Source: Pagrus major
Taxonomy: Eukaryota > Chordata > Actinopteri > Spariformes > Sparidae
Direction of reading: 5' to 3'
NCBI RefSeq assembly: GCF_040436345.1
Contig: NC_133216.1
Span: 3,577,533-3,641,532, forward strand
Length of the DNA: 64,000 bases
In this document: piece by piece, positions 1 to 24,700 of the stretch
How the letters are laid out: each line of letters begins with the position of its first letter
Numbering within the stretch: the stretch's first letter is position 1
Position numbers and translations under genes: made by a program
Notes under the pieces: model-generated
The model's input: only the letters and a program-made list of their open reading frames with translations
What the model was told of the DNA's origin: nothing
The model's database searches: none

Positions 1-432
1 TAAATATAAATGTCTGTTTCTGTTAATTTCTGATACCTGATGTTTCCTTCACAGCCGTACACACAGTTTAAGAGTCTTTACCTGTATGAACACGTGTAAC
101 ATCAGGGCCTGATTTACTCTGGATTGAGAACCGACTCAAACGTAGATAAGCTGACTGCAGCTTTGCATCCAGACGTGTCAGGATCTCCCTTCTTTTACAG
201 TCAAAGCCCGACTCTCCTTATCAGATGTGGCTTGTGCTACTGAAGTGCAGTTAGGGGTTGCTGTTCGATATGGTGCAACTCTAGTTTCAGACCTGTAGCC
301 TCACAGAGGCTGCGGGCTGCACCTGGTGTGTGTGCAACCTCAGACGCAAAATGAAGAAGTGAGCAGCGGACTGCACACAGGAGCTGCCTGCAGTCGACTT
401 AACTGTGTCAAGTTTCTGCTGAAATGGTGTGG

Positions 433-467
<35 letters not shown>

Positions 468-3400
468 TGTGTGTCTGTGTATGTAAGCACACTTGTGTTT
501 AACGATGAAATGTGCTTGAATTTTGGGTCCTTGATTTATTATTAACTCGAAAAAAGAGGAAGATCATTTATGATGCCGAGAACATCAAACAAATTGCAGT
601 CAACAGCCCATAACTAGCGTGTGTGTGTGAGCGCGTGCTTAATACTTTATGAGATCAGATGTCTTAAAGCAATAATCTAATGTTTGGGAAATTGTGCTTA
701 TTTGCTAAATGACTCTCAGTCAGATTCATCAGTTTAATGTGAGTTAGGTCCCTGGTGTCGATAGCCCAGCTATAATCTATGAATGCATCAATAACTAGAT
801 GCTCCTGGACGTTCTTCAGCTAAATACAGAAAGAAAGAGACTCAATGCTCATCTGACTAAAAACCAAGTCAGGAATCTGAGAGCTAAAACCTTAAATGTC
901 CACATAAAATCGATTGCAAAGTCCACCTGGTGGTACGGAGAGGTCTCTCCTCACGTGCAGGCGCAGAACATACGAGCTAGTTAGCTGTCGGCTGTCTTAG
1001 CGGTGTGTTTAAGTGCAGCTTTCTGCCCAAGACGCAGCAACACAACAGTCGGCCTTCGTCGCTGCTCGTTCTTCCATGTCAGAGTACTAATACTCATAAA
1101 GTACCGCTGCCTTTCTGTAAATCTCTCTTTCCTTCACAAATCATATTATTCTGTGACCTAATCAATCACCAGAATAAATGTTGGCAGTGTATATTTCTGG
1201 AAACCATCGATATTTCTTTAGGTTCAGTATTCAGTTTTATGTTGTGACAACGCTGTGCTCGCAGCATGGTTAGGGTTAAAGATAAAGATCATGTTTTGGC
1301 TAAAAATACCTGTTCTGGTCATCATGAACACGTCCGGCTGAAAACATCCAGCAGTTTCACACCTAGAAATGTGCAACAGCTGTCTTGAGCAGTGGTCTCT
1401 GTGTTGGCCATCATCCCCTTCACCTCCTGACATGAAAACCAGCACGTATGTGAACTTGATATGAACTATCACAGAAAATGTTGATGATACATATGACATC
1501 AACAACTTTGACCTTAGCTGTGGTTTGCAGAAACCTAAAATGCCAACATGACCACACATGAACACAGAGGAGCAGCAGTTAGTCATCGTGTGTCACAGAG
1601 CTGGAACTAACCTCCAGAAGATTTATGGCTTTCTCCGACTTTGAGTGCCTTTAAATCCATTTTGAAAACAATAACGTTCTCTTCGGCTTTTAATTGAACC
1701 TTTGCCTGTAACCTTTCTTTGCTCTTATCTATTTTCTTTAAACCATTTCTGTCCTTCCTGTTTCAGTGTTTCGTATTATATTTCCTATTTGTTGCTTTAT
1801 GTGACAAAAATAATGAACTGCCTTCGTCCTTCGTGTGTGAACCGTGTTACACTGTGCAGAATAAACTTGTCCTGCCTATCTGAGCACACAGATTGTAAAC
1901 AGGATGAAACTTTCTCTGCTTTATCTTGTTAGATAGCAAAAGAAAGCTGGTCAGCACTTCACCCAAGAGTCAGCTGTGTGCAAAGATCGGCAACATCACG
2001 ACTTTGACATTTGGTTAGATAACTTTCCAGAGTGTAGTCTTTGTAGGCTCTGAACACAGAAGCTAAGAAAGAAGTTCGTCCCAATTGAAAGTCATTTTTC
2101 TCCGAACAGAGTCAATTATTTAAACACTCATGCCGGTGATTTCATCTTTCTCACTAAAGAGTCTTGCTCATCATCACATTTTATGATAACACTAAAGTTT
2201 TCTGTCCCTCTGGACCTCCGTTAAGAGAGTTTTACACACTGATCTTAACACTTCACCCAGTCTTCGTGCACAGGTGTGAGTCAGCTGTCTTCCTGTCGAA
2301 GCGTCTCTGATCTATCTGATGAATAATTGACACGTATTTGTGTTGAATGTGTCACAAATCCACATAAAAGAAAAGAGCAAATAAACAGATGATGAAAACA
2401 GGAACAAGTGAGACACCCTGACACATTATAACGTCTATTCAAGAGAATATATACAGAAATGAAATATTTAATGAATGAAAACATCGACCGAGCAGCTTTC
2501 ATGCATCTTTCAAAGCTGTGTAATCATAACTACTCTATTCTTACTATTAACAGGTCTTTACAATCCTTAAAAAACTCTTTAAAGCAAAACATGTCATTGA
2601 ATCCTATCATATACTCCTTGAGGGATAACGTTTGCACAGTAAACATCCAGTGTACTTCTCTTCTTCGTGTCTATGGACAACAATAAGGACTTTTGCAAGA
2701 TGTATTTCTAACAACGTGAGTAAGAAAACAGTGAGTATGTCTCTGTTTATTTCTGTGCAGGTGATCAGGAGAAGCCTCAGTTAAGGTTTGATTAGGGTTA
2801 ATTTTTGGAGATTATAGATAGAAGTTCATAGAGTTTCCTGTGTGTAATATCATCTGATATTCGTCGACAGTCAACCTTTTCACTTGAACTGCTTTCTCCC
2901 TCTGACCTTTAATATCAGCAGATCAAATCTCAGTCATTTATTGTGAAAGGAAGTAAGTGGGCTTCAATTTTTCATTTCCTTTACTTACTGAAGTGAATCA
3001 TTGGCATCAAACCTGCTGGATTCATCCACTGTAGCAACAAGTCTAACTACAAATCTAAAACTGTTGTCGTTCATTAGCTTCGTGAGTGTGTGATCACAGA
3101 GGTCAGTGAGAGGAAAGACCCTAACCCTCCTCGCTGGTGATCACAGCGCACACTTAAAGATGGAAACGTTGTTGTGGAAGGTCTGCGGCTTCCGCTGTGA
3201 CGTCCAACTCTTCTGAGTCTGTTTCTGTGAGTCTGTGTGTGAGTGTTTGGTTGTTTACTGATCACTTCTCAGGTGTGTTTCCTCTCAGTGACCTCTCTGA
3301 TGTCACACACACACACAGACTTTTTACATTGAGTGGAGTTTTCCACTGTCATTGTTGCTTTCATTATTCTGCTTTCAGCCACTGAAGGCTTCAGTTTGTC

Positions 3401-6126
3401 ACTGCTGTACTTCACATGTGAGTACACAGAGAGTATGACTGCACCGGTTACCAGAAGATATGTTCATGCTATCTCGAAGTCCTTTATGCCTCAGTTTTAA
3501 CGAGAAATGTCGCGTAATAACACCCGACCTGTACTGTACAGGTAAATGTGATCCGCTCTCTCATGATAAACATGACTAGACTTTTCTCAGAAACACATTT
3601 TACAGATGACGTCAGACAGAAAACCTTTCCTGTGGGCACCAAGGGATATTTTTGAGTTCATTTCTCGTCGTTAGGGGTATTTTTTGTCTTCAGTGAGATG
3701 CAGTGAATCTATCTAATCTAATCTAGACTCCTGTTTTTACTGTTGCGCCTCGTCCTCCTCAGTGAGTGAGAGACGGACCGAGAAATGGAAAGGAGAAAGA
3801 CATTTAGACATTTGTCTAAGCTGTGAGCAGGACAAACTCATTTTTATTCACCTCCATTATATTTAGACAGCGGATGAAATCTCAGAGGTGGATGTCTGAG
3901 AGCCTCAGCACATACAACGTGATGCCACCAGGGGAAAGTGAGAGGTGTATTTGTGATGAAACTAACACTTTAAGATCAGGTAGTTGGTAGGTGGTCATGG
4001 TTGAATAAAGAAAGCTTCTGCTGAAAATAAAAATGTCACCCATAAATAAACATGTAAGCCGGTTATTTATGACCATCTTCCTCTGTGCCCACAACCCCTC
4101 GACTTTCCACTGTGCCATTTCAACGACAGACTCAAAAGCAGACTTTCAGAAGAACAGAGCGGCTAACATTAATCTGCGAAGTGTCAGCTTTCATTATGGT
4201 GTATCGTTTGTTGGTGGGTTTAATTTTCCAACTAAAGGAAAGTGGTGCTTTGACAGCGGAGGTGGCCGCCGTCTGCCTTCTCGTTGTGTCTGTGAAAAGT
4301 TGTTTGTCATCTAATCACAGTTGCATCCTGACAAACCCCATTCTTCAAATGCTAATGATGCTCTGCTCATTTCACGAGATGTGTGATGACGAACTTGTTT
4401 GTTACAACAGCTCCTTGACGTCAGGGAGCGACGGGTGGAACAGACACGTGTTAATGTCAATACGATATACTTCAAGTAGCAGTAGCTGTCTGTTGATCCT
4501 AGTCCTAATCCTGTCCTGCCGGGTCGTCAGTGCTGGTTCAACTCCACCTGAAAGTATTTGTTAGTGCTTTGGACAAAACCATCCGTCTGATATAGTTGTG
4601 TCATGTGTGTTTTTAAAAATCCCTCTCTGAGAGGGTGCCGTTTCCGTTGTAACTGTACTACCTCTTCTCACTGACCGAGTACACTTATGACTGCGATCTA
4701 TTTCAGGAGCGACAGAATGTGAATGGGTATTTCCTCTCAAGTGTAGTGGGTGGACTGGCAGTTGGGTCATGTCTGAAATACAGTCTGAGATGTGTGAAGT
4801 CATTGTCTCCCCTCACTGTTGAGCCTTTGCACCTAATGTAAAGAGTTTATTCTTAATATATGTACCTGGTTAACATTGTTATTTCACTGGATTCATTTTT
4901 CCTGTCGTCTTCATCTTCTGACAGCTGTATTTAGTGCTGTTGTCTTTGTTTGTTGAGCCATAATGCCTCTCGCTGCTCATCACTACCAGATAATGTATCA
5001 TTTAGCTAAGATGGTGGGATTAATCAGTATTACAGAAGGTTATCTCTTTGTCTGGTTGAGTCAAAAGATTCTCATATCAAAACGGCTTTATAGGTTAACT
5101 GGCGATGACTCCCAGAATAACATATTTCAGTGTTTCCAAAACAACATGTCGTCATCGTCAGCGTAAAAGCGACTCCTTTGCTGCCGTAATCACTAAATCT
5201 TAATAAGTTGCTCTCACTGTCCATCTATATAGTTGTTTTTTTGCTGAACATTTTGTGACACGAATAAATAAATTAAACTCAAGTTAAAAGAGAAAAAAAT
5301 AACGTGTTACCAAGGTAATGGACAACAAAGCATGCAGCACTCCAAACATTACCTTAGAAATGAGCATCACGGGCCGCCAGTGTTACTGTGGCTGTTTCTA
5401 ACTGAGCTTTAAACTCTCTCAAGACAACGATATTGTCTGAAACTTTAAAGCTGCTGTAAGAATTGTTGTCGCTTTTCAGAAGGGACAAACAGGACCGCCT
5501 CTTTATGTGGTTCTCCGTCCTGATTGGATAAGGTGAGCAGGGATACCAGAAAATGTATTTCGTCTGCAGCTTTTATTTTAAAGTGTCTGTCTTTCAGCTC
5601 TACATGGTATCATCTTTGTTAAAGACACTTTAAACCACAGCATCTGGGTAAAAGAGTAGACTTACAAAACAGTGTGTCAAAGTCGTCACTGATTGGATGA
5701 ACTTTGTGTTTGCTTCTCTTTGTATTATTTAATTGCTTGCGGGACAGTTTGGGTGCAAGTCGGTTTCCTGTCAGTATCTTCAACAGTATCTTTAACAGAA
5801 CATTAACCTGTAACAGTTTAGTAAATATTCATGTCTGAAGGAAGTTCTGGTTTCTGTTTATAAATTGTGTGAACAAGCAAAGAGAAGTGACACTTTCCTT
5901 TGGTATCACACTTGTAAAGGTCACTGTGTGCGTGAATGTATTTCTGGGTCTTTAATGCCACAGAGTGAGCTCTTTTTTTACACTCCACTGATCTGGACAG
6001 CACACATGCAAATGACACACACAAGGCACACAAGAAGACACAACTTAAACATACCACATTTACAATGTACTGTGACGGTCACATGGTCAAAATAATGAAC
6101 CTGTATGTGTGTTCTTGTGTTTTCAG
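1..6126. other. Non-coding DNA upstream of the first visible map4k1 exon (probably intron 1)
   Basis: No exon of a recognisable protein was found on either strand in these 6.1 kb. The next exon, at 6127, opens in the middle of a kinase N-lobe just after the expected glycine-rich loop, so the exon with the start codon and that loop must lie 5' of it. I searched for a segment resembling a glycine loop followed by a donor site and found none. The simplest reading is that this is part of a large first intron. A TG tract lies at 436-466. The short open frames here have no family resemblance. Confidence 0.6.
436..481. repeat. TG dinucleotide microsatellite
   Basis: An uninterrupted TG run covers 436-466 and continues as an imperfect TG/TCTG tract to about 481. 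It lies in presumed intronic DNA. Confidence 0.9.
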
Positions 6127-19496
<13,370 letters not shown>

Positions 19497-20020
19497 CTCA
19501 CCTGTCTGCTGGCACAAGGCATCATGGGAAAACCTCCATGATCATTAACTTTGACCGGCATGGAAACGTCACTGCCGCAGTATTTCATTTTCTGATGGGA
19601 GGAGAGGAGATGTGTGTCAGAGGGAGAGAGGATCCTTGTGTTGTAGCTTTTGTTCCTCAATCTCTGGAGAAGTCGGCTCTTATTTATGCTAATTTCAACT
19701 TGGTTTGTGAGATCCAGAACAATCTCCAGAACCCAGACAGCTGAGAAACCCTCACTGAATAGTGAAGGAAGGTCCTCCTCTGACACTAAAGGGGAGTACC
19801 TGTTCTTCTGCCACAGTATTGTCCATCACAGAAGCAGCCGCCTGCAGGGACTGAAATATATGACGATGCCACAAACAAGCATAAAGGACTGGAGCAGAGC
19901 AGCACTGCTGCTGCTCAGGCTGTGTGTTTTGTAACCTGAGTTTTTTAATGTCAGTGTTGGATCTTAAATACACACTTGTTACTGCCGTTACACTGTAATA
20001 AAGTTAATTACCACACGATG
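19497..20020 (+). other. map4k1: map4k1 3' UTR
   Basis: Non-coding sequence after the TGA, ending shortly after the first canonical AATAAA (19997-20002). The exact cleavage point cannot be read from the sequence. Confidence 0.65.
19997..20002 (+). terminator. Polyadenylation signal AATAAA for map4k1
   Basis: A canonical hexamer 0.5 kb after the stop codon, the first in the sense direction. Confidence 0.65.
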
Positions 20021-20089
20021 AGGTTAACTGTAATGACTGAGATCACCAGACACATTTTGTTACCGTTGATGAAAGGTGAAAGTTAATTA

Positions 20090-20451
20090 AAGGAAAAGTT
20101 TTCACCCAAAAATGAAATGATCTCCTCCCCCTCGTGCTGATGGAAAAAGTCAGGTGAAGTTTCAGCATCTACAAGACATTTCTGGAGCTTCACAGCAAAA
20201 CAGCGTTACAGCAACTGAAGGAGCTGGGGCTCATTTTAATACGTTAAAAAACAAACAGAAAAACAAACATTAAATGGCTCCATACAGCTCGCCTACTAAA
20301 GAGCCATTTCATGTTTATTTTTCCTGTTGTTTTACGTTTTAAAACAAGTCCCCGGCCACTTCAGCATTTCAGGAGAACGCTGCACTGATTTGCTGCGAAG
20401 CTCCAGAAATGTTTTGTGGATTATGAAACTTCACCTGACATTTTCCTTTAA
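20090..20451. repeat. Fold-back (long inverted repeat) element, copy 1
   Basis: The left arm at about 20102-20210 contains caggtgaagtttcag and atttctggagcttcacagc. The right arm at about 20390-20451 carries their reverse complements (gctgcgaagctccagaaatg, gaaacttcacctgaca). The arms flank about 180 bp that includes atggctccatacag. The same arrangement recurs at 62268-62520 and 63605-63955. This is probably a non-autonomous DNA element able to form a long hairpin. Confidence 0.8.
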
Positions 20452-21379
20452 GAAACACTTCCTGAACACACTTACGGGGGGTGTTCAGGTAGTGTGAGCT
20501 GTGCGTCCAAGCCCTCATGAACTGCTATGAGAAGATGATGTATATTATTTCAGCTCACTCAAAGTCGTGACTGCCTCGTGAGAAGTACAGAAGGAGATTA
20601 GTGTCTGCACAGATTGTGTTTGAGCTGCAGAAATCTGTCCTATTAAAGTGCTGAATGCAAAAACAAAACATTTTATAATAAATCTCATTCAGCCGTCTGA
20701 AGGCAAATAAAGAGGCATGAATGTGTTGGGAACATTTTAATTAATAGAGCAAATCACAGTTAGTCAATAACATCTCATTTCAAGCCACATCATTTCTTTT
20801 TTTAAATTGTGCATTACAAATATTCAATATGAGTTAATTTAATTTGGGAAAGCAATTTTCCTTTTGATATTTAACAGCTCTGTGAGCATGACAGGACCAG
20901 ATTTCTGTAATTCAAATGAAGCCTGGTGGCACTAATCTCCCTCCATAAAGACACTCCTGAGTTATTCTGTGTCGTATTTTAAAAAGAGGCTAAACTTCCC
21001 AAATAGATGTATTATAGTGTTGTTTCTCATGAGGGAGAACAATGAAGCGGCTGGCTGTGAGGTTAAAGGGTCACTCTGTAGTTTTTGGGGACGAATGTTA
21101 AGATCTTCATTGACAAACTCAATAATCAAACTCTCTCTGTTGTCACGACTGAATAAACTGAATAAACAAACTGACCTTAAAGGACAAAATGATTTCATGC
21201 TGTTTTACTGTGTTTCTATGTGGCGGACCCTGCCACCAGTGTTCCGGGGACCTTCTGGGACAGCTTGTTTATTCACCTATGGAAAAAAATTAATAAATAT
21301 GAGTTTGAATTTCCTCTTTAAAACTGCACAGTGCGCCTTTAAATGAGGGAGGTAGGTGTAGTTGGTCGGATGCCCTCTC
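20452..21379. other. Intergenic DNA between map4k1 and dmwd
   Basis: About 0.9 kb, mostly A/T-rich, between the fold-back element and the GC-rich block before dmwd. No exon-like segment, RNA gene or repeat ends were recognised. Confidence 0.55.
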
Positions 21380-21777
21380 TTTACCCCCCCCTGACACATC
21401 AGTGGAGGCTGGAGAGTGCGCAGTGCCGGGCCGGGCCAGCAGCAGGAGCAGCAGCAGCAGCAGCAGCCGCCGTCGACGCATTACGCACGTACTTTACGCA
21501 CAGTGGATGAACGGAGGCAGAGACCCGGTCGAAGATGATGCTCACGCCGGCTCAGAAGGGCTTTCTCTCGGGCTTCATCCATCAGGTAGCGGTGGTTTGG
21601 TCGCCGGTGCTGGTGTAAAATGCACTGGAGCGGACCGGGTGTGCTGGTCGGCCTAGCTGAGCTCGGCTGCTGCTGCTCGCCGTCGCCTCTCCCATTTCTA
21701 TTCTAGGACTTTTTATTGTATCTTTATTATTTCCAGGTCAGAATCTCAGTTTCCTGTGCGGCTTGTTTGTACTAAAA
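21380..21777 (+). promoter_or_regulatory. dmwd: GC/CpG-rich promoter-like region and 5' UTR of dmwd
   Basis: Base composition shifts sharply to GC- and CpG-rich from about 21380 and stays so through the first coding exon to about 22200, as expected of a CpG-island promoter. A CAG-type tract (21437-21467) lies inside it. No TATA box was identified and the transcription start cannot be placed. The start codon context at 21778 is AAAAATGG, a good Kozak match. Confidence 0.6.
21437..21467. repeat. CAG trinucleotide tract upstream of dmwd
   Basis: Three CAG-type units, one GAG, then about six CAG units within the GC-rich block 5' of the dmwd start codon. Whether it is transcribed is unknown. Confidence 0.85.
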
Positions 21778-24700
21778 ATGGCCGGAGATGGCGGCGCTCT
21801 GAAGGATATCAATGAGATTAAATCCCAGTTCCGGACCAGAGAGGGCTTCTACAAGCTGCTCACCCTCTCGGACTCGCAGCAGCGGGGCGGGCTGCCGCGG
21901 GGTCCGTCCGCCGGAGCCACGCTGGGCCCAGGGGCCGGACCCGGTCCGATACCCGGCGGAGGGGTCGGGCTGCTGCAGGGGCCCGGGGCTGCCGCCGCCG
22001 CCGCCGCCGCCGCCTCCTCCTCCTCCAATGCCGCAGCCAACTCCTCTCCGGCGGGCTTCCTGCCGCCGGTCCGGGTCTCCATGGTCAAACTGCAGCCCGA
22101 AGACCCGAGCGAGGAGTCGGAGCGGGTCTGCTTCAACATCGGCCGGGAGCTGTATTTCTACACGTACACCAACATCAAGAAGGTGAGCCTGCTCCTCCTC
22201 CTGCGCTGCTGCCCGGAGTGACAGATCGGATGGTCAGGCTTAGCTTAGCCTAGCCTAGCTTAGCTTAGCTTAGCATGCTAGCTGCACTGCTAATGTGATG
22301 CCGTTTCGTCACCATGTCAAAGTGAGCCTCTCTGGGTGTCTGCAGCTGCACGGAAACAGACTCACGTCTCACTTGTGTCGTGTTGTGAGGTGTGAGATGG
22401 AGATGCTGCTGCTCTGGCTGAGCAGGCAGTGATGGTGCAGCATCCTCAGTGTTACTACACGAGCAGGAAACAGCTGACAGCTTCTCCATTCACTGCGTTT
22501 TTTTTATTGGGACCATGTGAACTGAGGGCTGCTTCTTCTCCACTGTTAGTATGAGTGTTTCACAGACCTCAGATCAGCTCTCTGTGTGTGGAGCTGCTGC
22601 TGATCAGGGCTGTGTGCAGGGCGAGTCAGTCCCCAGCAGAAGATACTGTTCATTTTAAACAACTTAAACCCCTTTTTATCCCTCAGTGTGCATCACGTGG
22701 CCCCGTGTCTCTCTGGCCCTTCATGGAGAAGATGAGACGCTGATGTTCAAAGTCAGACTTCATTGTGAACATCTAACATCTGATTCCTGTGTCTGCGTTT
22801 GTCCTCCAGTTTCTCCTCACCGAGCTTGTTTTTAGCATTGCTAGCATGCACCACTGAATTTTTAGAGATCTGAAATTGCTTGCAGCTAGCTGCACCGCTC
22901 GCCTCTTAATGAGGAATGCTAATAACCCATTTAGGAGGAGCTGGAGGACGAATGTAAGAAGCTTCTCCTCCTCTAACGTGGCTCGGATCAATGAGGGAAA
23001 CTGACTGCATTTTAAAAATGTCATGGCATCACTGCGAGTCTCAGACGCACCTGCAGATTAATTGTTTTCTATGTTCTGAGTCATAATGAAACGACTCCAC
23101 ACAGGTCCAGTAAATGTCGTCAGCATGCTGGGAATGATGTAGATGTGTGTGATGCAGTTTTCGTCTTTTCTGCAGGAAATCGCATGTTTGTATTCACATG
23201 CGAGTGACAGACGTACAGCAGATCGAAGACACATCATCGTCAGTCAGCAGCGTTCAGTCAGTGTGTCAATTCGAGGAGCATAACATGTAGTAATTTATAC
23301 CACTTTACATCCCTCTTCATGTCAGGGACCCTCATGAGGAGATGATTAAACTATGTCACGGTGAAAGAACAATGAAACCGTCTCTCACTGTGCTGTTTCG
23401 TCTGCCACCGGGCACCGAATCTCCTGGGAAAATGTAGGCTGACTGCTGATCCAGCCTGCTGCCATTTCTGTCTGCTTTCATGTCTCCATTACAGACTGAA
23501 TGAATGAATACACTCATGTGTTGTCGGTAGTTGCTACTCAGAGGACAACAGAAAGCAGCCCGGTTGAATTGAGACAATAATAGCACCTAGAAACAGTCGG
23601 GCAGGGAAGTTGTCTACACATTAAAGCTTCCCTGCTGCCAACACAGTGAGTGATTTAGGTAAAAAACATTTACTGTACACGTAATCAGTCGGGATGATAC
23701 ACAACATGCAAGTGATCCGATATTTCCTCTCTGGATACCAAAACTTAAGATATTTGTCAGCACCAGGTGAGCAGTGATCTGATGCCTGGCATGGTGATAT
23801 GTAAGACATTGTTGTGTAGATTGTGTCAGATTCAGACAACTTCATTGATCCCATGAAGGCCAACCCATTTACAGTTTACCCAGAACATACATACAACCCC
23901 AAAACTCACTCAGGCAGGACGGTAACATGTCAGAGGAGCAGCTCAGCGTACAAACAGAAGGTCAATACAAGGAAAACAAATGGCAATGAATGGAAACATT
24001 TATGGAGGAAACACTGAATTTTATAATGACATTGATAAAGAAACTGTTTAATGTTGATCAGTCACATCTGGTAGATACACAATCTGTTTAATAAAATCTG
24101 CAGTGGTGCTGATTACTGATCTTAAAGAGCAATTTGTAAGATGTGGCCAGAAGTTTAAAACATTTAAAAAATGAAGTAAAATGACCTGCAGAATGTGAAG
24201 AAGCAACAGCGTTGACCAGCCAGCTGCATCCCGCGCTGCCTCCTGATATCACTTCGTACCTCGAGGTGATCTCCTCTATAGCTTCGGCTGAGAGAGGTGT
24301 GCGAGCAGCTGTACATCTCACACGCTCTCTTAGCTTTTAGTGCAATAAATTGATAAAATAAACTCAACAAAATGTCCAGAATGGAAATACTCCATACAGA
24401 AAAATACAACCGTACACCATCTGAATTTAAGTTTCTCTGTTTTACTGAGCTAAGACGAGCTTAACTGCTTTGTTAACTCATCGTAAAACAAACAGAAACT
24501 AAATAAAACTCACCAGAACAGTCCACCTCTCTCTCTTTCTGCCTCCTGCTGTGTCTTCAGGCTGCTAATCCTCGCTGAGTCCTACGTTTATTCTGGTGAC
24601 GTGCTGCCCCCTGTGGTTTTGAAGCTACCTTTGAATTCTGGCCATATTTTTTACAGATCCCACCTTTAATGCACACTGCCTCTCAGAACGTATTCTTTGA

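Noticed and set aside
53..105. Pyrimidine-rich tract, CAG, then a short open frame ending TAA at the window edge, like a terminal exon of an upstream gene
   Set aside because: The 14-residue peptide matches no family I know and no poly(A) signal follows nearby; it fits chance.
899..984. A stretch translating to WYGEV, similar to the kinase glycine-loop end GTYGEV expected in the missing map4k1 exon 1
   Set aside because: The preceding residues lack the Gly-X-Gly pattern, the following ones do not match a kinase N-lobe, and no splice donor follows in the right phase.
1224..1586. Minus-strand open frame of 120 aa
   Set aside because: No recognisable family, no splice context and typical random composition.
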